A stretch of 11,988 nucleotides of DNA from Pelosinus fermentans (GTDB lineage Bacteria > Bacillota > Negativicutes > DSM-13327), in NCBI GenBank assembly GCA_002434245.1, contig DJJR01000078.1:1-11988 (forward strand), in the 5' to 3' direction. The notes under the pieces were generated by a model. The model saw nothing but the letters and a program-made list of their open reading frames with translations, made no database searches and was not told where the DNA came from. Below are positions 1-4,803 of this stretch, piece after piece. A program made the position numbers and the translations under genes. Numbering within the stretch: the first letter of the stretch is position 1; each line of letters opens with the position of its first letter.

Positions 1-2
1 AC

Positions 3-476
3 CCAGATAAAACGAAAATCATTTACTGTAAGGATAAAAATCGCACAGATGAATATCAGGATATACAATTCGATTTCTTAGGATACACTTTTCGTCCAAG
101 GAGCGCTCAAAATAAGCAAGGAGAGCGATTCCTCAGCTTTCTGCCAGCAGTAAGCAAGAAAGCAGTAAAAGCAATGGGTCAAACCATGAGACAATGAAAA
201 ATCCAACGGATGACAGATAAAGAACTGGTGGATCTAGCCAACATGGTTAATCCTGTAGTGCGAGGGTGGATAAACTACTATAGCCGTTTTTACAAAACCG
301 CAATGTATCCAATACTACGCCGATTAAATTGGAGGTTAAGAAGATGGGTTGCCAATAAATATAAGAGAGTAAACTCTAGTCAAAGACGTGCCCAAAACTG
401 GCTAGAGAAAATGGCACAGCGTAAGCCCAAACTATTTGTCCATTGGCAACTTGGAATTATTCCAACGGTTAGATAA
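3..476 (+). pseudogene. ltrA: Group II intron reverse transcriptase/maturase, C-terminal part, broken by in-frame TGA
   Basis: The frame starting at base 3 reads as the end of an LtrA-type protein. It includes FDFLGYTFRPR near the end of the reverse transcriptase domain, then the maturase (domain X) signature VRGWINYYSRFY and a basic tail with LRRWVANKYKR. At 195-197 the frame hits TGA exactly where relatives usually have a Trp codon (…RQ-stop-KIQRMTDKEL), and it continues open to TAA at 474-476. A single TGG-to-TGA change would explain this. The downstream piece could restart at ATG 210, but I see no convincing ribosome binding site, so I call it a pseudogene. An assembly or sequencing error is the main alternative. 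The protein normally helps intron RNA fold and reverse-transcribes it at new DNA sites. Confidence 0.85.
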
Positions 477-479
477 TGG

Positions 480-513
480 GAGCCGTATGAATTGAGAGGT
501 TCACGTGCGGTTC
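480..513 (+). ncRNA. Group II intron domain V
   Basis: A 34-nt hairpin starts with GAGCCGTATG and closes with CGTGCGGTTC, matching the conserved catalytic domain V of bacterial group II introns, including the AGC-type catalytic triad near the 5' side. It directly follows the maturase stop codon, the normal layout for ORF-containing introns of the D/E type. A GC-rich stem at about 517-545 follows and is probably domain VI with the branch-point adenosine. Confidence 0.85.
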
Positions 514-575
514 TGAGAGAGCCTGGGGGTGAAATTCCCGCGGGCTACTTGCCCCTTTGTTTCCACTACTTTTGC

Positions 576-603
576 TTGCAATCCCTGTAAAAAGTAATAT
601 AAT
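576..603 (+). promoter_or_regulatory. Sigma-A-type promoter for the structured RNA
   Basis: TTGCAA (576-581) and a perfect TATAAT (598-603) are separated by 16 bases, which predicts a start near 610. No reading frame with a ribosome binding site follows for over 400 bases, but a structured region and an intrinsic terminator do, so this promoter most likely drives a non-coding RNA. Confidence 0.6.
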
Positions 604-609
604 TAGAAA

Positions 610-867
610 TAGGTGGAAATTAAAAAGTCGCCGTGTCCTAAGAGTGTTGGACCACTCCTAGGCACGAGCAGGTGGTATGATCACCTACACGTAACAGCTA
701 GCTGTCTACGACGACAATTTATTATACCGTGATCTTTCCTTGAAGACAAGGGATGGTATGTTCGGGATAATAGGATTGTGGTCTATTGGCAGAGGCTCTG
801 CGTCTGCATGCAATTAAGATGAAGCAAAGCGCATGTGTAGGTTGAATAGACCTCGCATGCGCTTTTT
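610..867 (+). ncRNA. Candidate structured non-coding RNA, about 260 nt, class not recognised
   Basis: This stretch has a good promoter in front, an intrinsic terminator at the end and no credible ORF. By eye it folds into distinct domains. GTCG near 628 pairs with CGAC near 713 and encloses three hairpins: CGTG-CCTA-GAGTG with CACTC-TAGG-CACG, AGGTG-gtatgat-CACCT, and the palindrome ACAGCTAGCTGT. A second domain pairs ATACC with GGTAT around TTCCTTG-aaga-CAAGGGA. A small GCAGA/TCTGC hairpin precedes the terminator. I do not recognise it as 6S RNA, tmRNA, SRP RNA, RNase P, a T-box or a common riboswitch. A cis-regulatory leader is less likely because the terminator is not followed closely by a gene. 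The raiA class, a mid-sized Firmicute RNA, is a possibility I cannot test here. Confidence 0.5.
826..867 (+). terminator. Intrinsic terminator of the candidate ncRNA
   Basis: AAAGCGCATG (826-835) pairs with CATGCGCTTT (856-865). An inner AGGT/ACCT helix lies inside, and the run of five T at 863-867 forms the U tract. It ends the transcription unit that starts near 610. Confidence 0.75.
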
Positions 868-872
868 AATTT

Positions 873-949
873 CCCCAAAAACAGCTGTTTGCTGGTTTCT
901 TCTATCCGCAATACAGATAGAAGAAACCTCATACAGTATGAAGTTGGGG
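873..949 (+). repeat. Nested inverted repeats, possible second structured element
   Basis: CCCCAA (873-878) can pair with TTGGGG (944-949). Inside lie the palindrome AACAGCTGTT, a perfect 13-bp hairpin (arms 894-906 and 916-928, nine-base loop) and a small CATAC/GTATG pair. No U tract follows the 13-bp hairpin, so it does not look like a terminator. It may be a leader structure for the gene at 1081, a mobile-element end or a separate RNA. I cannot decide which from sequence alone. Confidence 0.4.
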
Positions 950-1080
950 GGATATATAGTGTTGTCAGAAGGTAAGAGATCGTAATGCTTATCAAAAGAA
1001 GATTACACAGAGTACTCGGATAGGGACAATCGATTAAAGGCATGGCAAGAGTTCATTTTAATATGAAGGAGAGGATGATC

Positions 1081-1374
1081 GTGAAAAAACAAAGCCTTTT
1101 TGAATGTGCAATGGATTCGATGGAGGAGATTAGTCTGAATATACCGCTGCAGCAAGTATCAAATGACTATTATTATTCGGATATAGCGGCTAAACAATGT
1201 GAAGATGAACTGCGTGCAGCGTTGCCGCCACATTTACATTGCACACTAAGCAGGCTAGCGGATAAAAGCATTGAAAGGGAAGCAGCCAGTATGACGATCA
1301 GCTATCGGCAAGGGTTCTCTGACTCCATACAGTTTATGATGCAGGTATTGTCCTGGGCTCCGTCAAGGCGGTAA
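1081..1374 (+). CDS. Small DUF6809-like protein of unknown function
   Basis: A protein of 97 residues, soluble by eye, with an acidic middle and a C-terminal half reading ALPPHLHCTLSRLADKS, then EREAAS, then YRQGFSDSIQFMMQVLSW. This pattern (a short helical pair, then an E-rich segment and a YxxGFxxGxxLMxEVL-like end) resembles the small Firmicute family DUF6809, whose role is unknown. I chose GTG 1081 because GAAGGAG at 1065-1071 sits nine bases upstream and the family typically opens with MKK. ATG 1075 and ATG 1042 are in frame, but 1075 is very close to the ribosome binding site and 1042 has none. It stands alone and is followed by a strong hairpin. The family call is from memory of its pattern and is moderate. 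Confidence 0.7.
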   Translation: MKKQSLFECAMDSMEEISLNIPLQQVSNDYYYSDIAAKQCEDELRAALPPHLHCTLSRLADKSIEREAASMTISYRQGFSDSIQFMMQVLSWAPSRR

Positions 1375-1380
1375 GAAACA

Positions 1381-1418
1381 TTAAATCCCATGACTAGGCA
1401 AATAGTCATGGGATTTAA
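1381..1418 (+). terminator. Perfect 16-bp hairpin after the DUF6809-like gene
   Basis: TTAAATCCCATGACTA pairs perfectly with its complement at 1403-1418 around a six-base loop, followed by CTTTTG. It sits seven bases after the stop codon. The T run after the stem is short, so termination may be partial. The A/T ends of the stem make it potentially active in both directions, which fits the convergent AraC-type remnant. Confidence 0.6.
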
Positions 1419-1500
1419 CTTTTGAATTTGTGGGGCTCATCAGATGTACTTGGTATTTGGTGAGCGTTAGGGAATCTAATGCTGTATTCTTTGGGAATAT

Positions 1501-1911
1501 CTAAAACTGCATTTTTTTGTACTCTATGGGTGTACAACCTTTTAGCTTCTTAAAAGTTCTGTTAAAGGTAGCAATGCTATTAAAGCCAGAGGAAAGGGCA
1601 ATTTCGGTAATAGACATGTTATGAGCAATTAATAATCTAATTGCTTTTTTTATACGGCGTTCATTTAAATAGCTCAAAAAATGATTACCGGTCATTTCCT
1701 TAAAGATTCTTGAAAAATGGTATTCGCTAAAGCCTGCGGCAGAAGAAACATCTTTAAGGGAGATGTCATTTTGATATTGTTCTTCTATATATTGAAATGC
1801 TAAATTTAATTTTTCTAGAATATGAAATTTTTTATTGCTGCTGCTGGATATTTCAGCACTGATATTGTTACAAACACTGCGGGATAACAACACCAGAATG
1901 TCAAAAAGAGT
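1501..1911 (-). pseudogene. AraC-family transcription regulator, C-terminal HTH half only
   Basis: The minus-strand frame encodes a complete AraC/XylS DNA-binding domain. It has two helix-turn-helix units, with DISLKDVSSAAGFSEYHFSR in the first and MSITEIALSSGFNSIATFNR in the second, and ends in FKKLKGCTPIEYKKMQF. Upstream there is only a linker of about 35 residues (LLSRSVCNN…), and the frame then runs into a REP palindrome at 1906-1934. The usual N-terminal ligand-binding domain of 150-200 residues is missing. The apparent ATG at 1962 lies inside transposon sequence. I infer that element insertion cut the gene and removed its promoter and sensor domain. Expression of a free HTH domain from transposon sequence is possible but unsupported. 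Confidence 0.8.
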
Positions 1912-1934
1912 CAGGGGACGGTTCGTTGACTCTT
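1906..1934 (+). repeat. REP palindrome, left end of transposase element 1
   Basis: An 8-bp stem AAGAGTCA/TGACTCTT surrounds the loop GGGGACGGTTCGT. The same unit occurs inverted at 2465-2489 (22 of 25 core positions match) and in variant form at 2881-2907. GGGACGGTTC-cored palindromes are typical flanks of IS200-like REP-associated transposase genes in Firmicutes. Confidence 0.75.
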
Positions 1935-1935
1935 G

Positions 1936-2466
1936 CGAATTGGACATCTGTTTCAAGATCAATTTAAAAGCGAAAGCATTGAAATTGATGCATACCTATT
2001 GTCGGCAGTAAGATACGTACATAATAATCCAATAAGCAGGAATGGTTAAGAATATAGAAGAATACAAATGGAGTAGCTATAGTATTCATACAAATATGGT
2101 ATTTATACAAAGATAAATACTCAGAGTAGTAGTATAGATAGACGTTTTATTCTTAAAATGTTTTCAGATCAAGCAATCGAGATGTTTATAGACTATTCGA
2201 AAATACAGAATGGTGGACATCAGTTCATAGATTTACAAGAAGAGAATGCAGTGGAGAAAGCAATTCAAACTGAAAATCAAGCAAAAGAATTAATTATACA
2301 TTACCTAGTCAATCATCATATCAATATCAGTGATCTAAAAGATCGCCAGCAAGAAGATCTTCAGCGCGATCTTATAAGTACTATAAAAAGAGAATCAAAC
2401 TTATCAATTCGTCAAATTGCTAAGTTATTGGACATAGATAGAAATATAATTCAGAGAATTAAATGA
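1936..2466 (+). pseudogene. REP-associated IS200-like (Y1) transposase, C-terminal part with two frameshifts
   Basis: Directly after the left REP the plus strand reads RIGHLFQDQFKSE, then YLLSAVRYVHNNPI, the conserved end of the Transposase_17 (Y1, RAYT) domain. The frame breaks at TAA 2047. The next frame gives KNIEEYKWSSYSIHTN (2048-2113), and the first frame then resumes at 2113 with IDRRFILKMFS and runs to the stop at 2464. The tail ends LSIRQIAKLLDIDRNIIQRIK, the helix-turn-helix common at the C-terminus of Firmicute RAYTs. The N-terminal half with the HUH metal site and catalytic Tyr region is absent, so the copy cannot be an active single-strand transposase. Its stop codon overlaps the right-hand REP. 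Confidence 0.85.
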
Positions 2467-2489
2467 GTCACTGAACCGTCCCTTGACTC
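2465..2489 (-). repeat. REP palindrome, right end of transposase element 1
   Basis: GAGTCA and TGACTC arms flank a loop containing GAACCGTCCC, the inverse of the left REP. The transposase TGA stop (2464-2466) overlaps it. Together with 1906-1934 it delimits an element of about 580 bp. Confidence 0.75.
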
Positions 2490-2578
2490 GCACGAGTGAA
2501 ACCAAGTAGTTAAGGTAAAGGTCTGGTTTATAAGGGGCAAATCTTTGGTGATTATAGATAGATTGTGATGAAATCGAT
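2490..2578. other. Intergenic scar with no supported gene
   Basis: Between the right REP and the duplicated terminator I see no ORF with a ribosome binding site and no recognisable domain on either strand. The minus strand stays open here and could hold decayed coding sequence, for example from the missing AraC N-terminus, but I found no motif to support that. Confidence 0.4.
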
Positions 2579-2630
2579 AAAAAGGGTACTACCTTAAACG
2601 GTGCGTATCCTCTTTCTCATGTCGCTGGTC
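2579..2630 (-). pseudogene. Remnant of an ABC-transporter gene 3' end with its terminator
   Basis: This stretch is a diverged copy of 7436-7488. It has the hairpin arms (AAAAAGGGTAC and GTATCCTCTTT at 2605-2615) followed by CTCATGTCGCTGG, against CTCATGTTACTGG at the intact gene. On the minus strand it reads LKQRPAT-stop, compared with LSKLPVT-stop at the end of the intact YddA-type transporter. I infer that a paralogous gene once stood here and only its last codons and terminator survive. The coding homology is very short; the terminator homology is clearer. Confidence 0.5.
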
Positions 2631-2730
2631 TTTGTTTCAGAATTCTGTAGCAAGAAGGCAATAAGAATTAAAAATACTTTAGGAAAAGGGGGCAGATTGA
2701 ATGTTCCCAAGTAGTAGAAGGGCTCCAAAA

Positions 2731-2791
2731 ACAGTCATTTCATGATGCTTGCCGACTTATCGGTAGCATCATGAAATGACTGTCTCTTTTT
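2731..2791 (+). terminator. Bidirectional intrinsic terminator (copy A)
   Basis: ACAGTCATTTCATGATGC pairs with GCATCATGAAATGACTGT, and an inner TGCCGA/TCGGTA helix around CTTA extends the stem to about 24 bp with one bulged T. CTCTTTTTGG follows on the plus strand and a T run is present on the minus strand. Differences from copy B in the inner helix keep or improve pairing here. Confidence 0.7.
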
Positions 2792-2798
2792 GGCATCG

Positions 2799-2874
2799 TT
2801 ATTTCTGCCCTTTAATTTCTTCTGCCAGTGCCTTAAAAGCAGGAATAGAATTTTTAATACTATTGAAATAAACG
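2799..2874 (-). pseudogene. Aminotransferase 3' remnant (about 25 codons)
   Basis: The minus strand encodes FNSIKNSIPAFKALAEEIKG and QK-stop, nearly identical to the end of the intact aminotransferase at 4728-5918 (FNSIKNSIPAFKALAEEFKG). Everything upstream of this tail is gone, replaced by a REP palindrome and a transposase N-terminal fragment. It is a dead fragment left by duplication followed by deletion or insertion. A minus-strand ORF that continues to 3005 is a chimera with transposon sequence and should not be called a gene. Confidence 0.8.
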
Positions 2875-2880
2875 TATCCT

Positions 2881-2907
2881 AACTCAAGGGGACGGTTCCA
2901 TTGAGTT
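2881..2907 (+). repeat. REP palindrome, left end of transposase element 2
   Basis: AACTCAA and TTGAGTT arms (7 bp, perfect) flank the loop GGGGACGGTTCCA. The loop core equals that of the left REP at 1906-1934, while the stem has changed on both sides and kept pairing. It lies 36 bases before a transposase start codon, the normal 5' layout for a RAYT gene. Confidence 0.7.
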
Positions 2908-2942
2908 TGAAAGAAGTGATAGAATATCAATGAGGTGGTAAA

Positions 2943-3092
2943 ATGTCCATAAAAGCGCTTCAAAGGAGCGAAAGTGGTATCTATCACATTAATATAAGAG
3001 ATCAATAAACAGTCATATTTGAGGATGATGAAGTTCGAGAAACGTTTATAGGATATTTACAATCTTATAAAAAAATTGCTAGCTATATTGTA
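2943..3092 (+). pseudogene. REP-associated Y1 transposase, N-terminal fragment with in-frame stop
   Basis: ATG 2943, with GAGGTGG upstream, begins a frame reading ESGIYHINIRDQ, then TAA at 3006-3008, then TVIFEDDEVRETFIGYLQSY and KKIASYIV. This is the conserved start of Firmicute RAYT proteins (GIYHVMIRGxNxQxIFEDDEDRxxFL). Similarity ends near 3092, before the HUH histidine motif and catalytic tyrosine, so the fragment is doubly inactivated by an early nonsense codon and truncation. It does not overlap the part preserved in the 1936-2466 copy, so the two may come from separate insertions or from a rearranged tandem pair. Confidence 0.8.
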
Positions 3093-3260
3093 TGTGGGGG
3101 ATGTTTGGCTACTCGATCTTCGATATGCTAGAAGAAGCATAACTAATATTTTATATCTGCCAGTCATGCCTTTTTCATCAAAACTTAGCAAAAATGTATT
3201 TATATGGTAGGTTTTTTATTTTTTATAGAGAAATATATATAATATGGAAAGGGGTGTGTT
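3093..3260. other. Intergenic region upstream of the PDZ-protein gene
   Basis: Very AT-rich. A TATAAT at 3238-3243 is too close to the ribosome binding site at 3246 to serve the next gene well. A TTCATC/TATTTA pair near 3177-3205 is a weak alternative promoter. No gene is seen here. Confidence 0.35.
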
Positions 3261-4649
3261 ATGCTAAAAAAATGTGTGCGTTTGGTCTTATGCTTAACTT
3301 TATGCTCAATTTTACAAATTGGGTTTGCCAAGGAATATTTACCTGAGGTCTTTGAGTATGTACAAAATGATGGGACTGTTATTCTTTATGCGGGGAGAGT
3401 TAGCGAAGATCCTGCAGTTGAATTCCATCGGATTTTTAAAGCCGATGGAGAGCAATATATTGCTCTGCGTATAGCTACCAGACGAACAAATAGTGAAAAT
3501 ATGAATGTAGATTTAATTTTGGATGGAATCAGTTATCCATTATCAATCATGGAGGATGCGAGAAAAGATCCATTACCTCCGAAGTTGCAGCAAAAATGGT
3601 ACAAGGTGTCAAAGGAATTGGAAGAACAGTTGCAAAAGGTGCAAAAGATCTCTGTTCGTATGCATTTGAGCAATGGAAAAAGCGATGACAAAGAGATTAA
3701 ACGTACTGCATTACAGTCATTAAAATTTATTGCTTCTGTACATACAATAGATGATGCCAAGGCATATGTAAAAAGTATCGATAAAGTGACAGAATTTAGA
3801 ATTTTTATACCGAATAAAAAGCCGGCAGATATTGCACCAGCTTTAATTTATCAAGCAAATTATTACCCTTTAGAAAAATTCAACAATAGCGATTATTATC
3901 AAGCAAAGTTTTCAAATGATTGGACAACGGGATCGTTTGAAGATACAGATTATATCTATGAGAACTATATGTTTCCGTATATATGGTCTGAATTAAAAGA
4001 AGAAAAAGATGGTACGCGTGTAAGTTTGAATTTGTTTAAAAAAATATACCATTATAGTACAGTAACGGATAAGTTTACTGGTGTAAGTTTCACAAGACTC
4101 AGTTCTATTAATTATGAATCGATGAAACCTTCGGATAAATTACATAGTCAGGGTCAATATGAACTAAATATGTGGGCGTATTATTTAAGAAATATATATA
4201 CCGATTTATATGGAACGTATTCTTACGGATTAAAATGGGATATGATACCTAAAAAAAATTCAACGGAGCAAGAAAGACGGGATAATTGGAGTATAGCTCC
4301 TTACTTTATTACATCTGTTGATGGAGATAATTTTAAAGAATTGCATGATATATCTGCGGGCGATCAGCTTGTTGCAATAAATGGGAAAGCAACTGATGCG
4401 ATGTATTTTTATCAAACCTTGATGGAAACAGAGTATGCTGGAAATCCGGTTGTGTTTACTTTACGTAACAAAGATGGTATTGAAAAAGAGGTCACCATCA
4501 CACCTACATTTACGCCGACAGCAGAACAGATAAATTATCTGGAAATCCTTAATAAAGATAAACGCCAATTAAAACATGTAGATTTGTATGAAGGATATCC
4601 ATATGATGATTTCAGAACCTATGACCCACTGGGACAAGGGGATATATAA
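3261..4649 (+). CDS. Secreted PDZ-domain protein of unknown function
   Basis: 462 residues. The N-terminus (MLKKCVRLVLCLTLCSILQI, then GFAKE) is a signal peptide with a likely cleavage after FAK or GFA, so the protein is exported. There is no lipobox cysteine. Residues 25-350 hold no domain I recognise: a beta-rich start (EVFEYVQNDGTVILYAGRV), a charged helical stretch (KVSKELEEQLQKVQK) and an aromatic-rich middle. Residues about 355-425 look like a PDZ fold (APYFITSVD, then DISAGDQLVAINGKATDAM, then VVFTLRNKDGIEKEVTITP). No protease catalytic triad is apparent, so a peptide- or envelope-binding role is more likely than proteolysis. GGAAAGGGG at 3246-3254 supports the ATG start. It is convergent with the aminotransferase and shares a bidirectional terminator with it. 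Confidence 0.8.
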   Translation: MLKKCVRLVLCLTLCSILQIGFAKEYLPEVFEYVQNDGTVILYAGRVSEDPAVEFHRIFKADGEQYIALRIATRRTNSENMNVDLILDGISYPLSIMEDARKDPLPPKLQQKWYKVSKELEEQLQKVQKISVRMHLSNGKSDDKEIKRTALQSLKFIASVHTIDDAKAYVKSIDKVTEFRIFIPNKKPADIAPALIYQANYYPLEKFNNSDYYQAKFSNDWTTGSFEDTDYIYENYMFPYIWSELKEEKDGTRVSLNLFKKIYHYSTVTDKFTGVSFTRLSSINYESMKPSDKLHSQGQYELNMWAYYLRNIYTDLYGTYSYGLKWDMIPKKNSTEQERRDNWSIAPYFITSVDGDNFKELHDISAGDQLVAINGKATDAMYFYQTLMETEYAGNPVVFTLRNKDGIEKEVTITPTFTPTAEQINYLEILNKDKRQLKHVDLYEGYPYDDFRTYDPLGQGDI

Positions 4650-4652
4650 GGA

Positions 4653-4803
4653 CCAAAAAACAGTCATTTCATGATGCTTGCCGATTTATTGGTATCATCA
4701 TGAAATGACTGTTTCTTTTTGACATTGTTATTTCTGCCCTTTAAATTCTTCTGCCAGTGCTTTAAAAGCAGGAATAGAATTCTTAATACTATTGAAATCA
4801 ACG
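4653..4803. repeat. Aminotransferase 3' end plus terminator (copy B, intact locus)
   Basis: The parent-like copy of the unit at 2725-2874. It covers the shared terminator and the last codons of the intact aminotransferase gene. The two copies are direct repeats about 1.9 kb apart and bracket the PDZ-protein gene, so recombination between them would delete that gene. Confidence 0.85.
4659..4720. terminator. Bidirectional intrinsic terminator between convergent genes
   Basis: AACAGTCATTTCATGATG (4659-4676) pairs perfectly over 18 bp with 4696-4713. T runs lie on both sides (TTTCTTTTT on plus; complement of AAAAAA at 4655-4660 on minus). It serves the PDZ gene on plus and the aminotransferase on minus. 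Confidence 0.85.

Larger units (their letters stand above)
1..551 (+). mobile_element. Group II intron, 3' portion (partial at window edge)
   Basis: The 3' part of a bacterial group II intron. It holds the end of the intron-encoded reverse transcriptase/maturase reading frame, followed after three bases by a canonical domain V and then a domain VI-like hairpin rich in G and C. The intron runs off the left edge, so its 5' end and insertion site are not visible. The 3' boundary is approximate: bacterial introns end in AY shortly after domain VI, and the run GGGCTAC ends near 547. The maturase frame carries a nonsense codon, so this copy may be unable to splice or move without help from another maturase. 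Confidence 0.85.
2725..2874. repeat. Duplicated aminotransferase 3' end plus terminator (copy A)
   Basis: These 150 bases match 4653-4803 at about 140 of 151 aligned positions by eye. The unit comprises a long hairpin and the last roughly 25 codons of the aminotransferase gene on the minus strand. Homology stops at AACG (2874), just before a REP palindrome. Copy B belongs to the intact gene. Confidence 0.85.

Noticed and set aside
628..716. tRNA-like cloverleaf
   Set aside because: Three hairpins on a short closing stem resemble a cloverleaf, but there is no T-loop GTTCRA, no anticodon arm of proper size and no CCA-type acceptor.
783..1043. Minus-strand ORF of 86 codons
   Set aside because: It overlaps the ncRNA terminator and the hairpin cluster, has no family-like sequence and no good ribosome binding site.
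1906..2907. CRISPR-like repeat series
   Set aside because: Only three palindromic repeats occur, spaced irregularly, one inverted, and tied to transposase fragments. They are REPs, not CRISPR repeats.
2799..3005. Minus-strand ORF of 68 codons ending like the aminotransferase
   Set aside because: It is a chimera: transposon antisense sequence and a REP fused to the last codons of a dead aminotransferase copy.
3238..3243. TATAAT as the promoter of the PDZ-protein gene
   Set aside because: The start site would fall inside or after the ribosome binding site at 3246-3254, leaving no usable leader.
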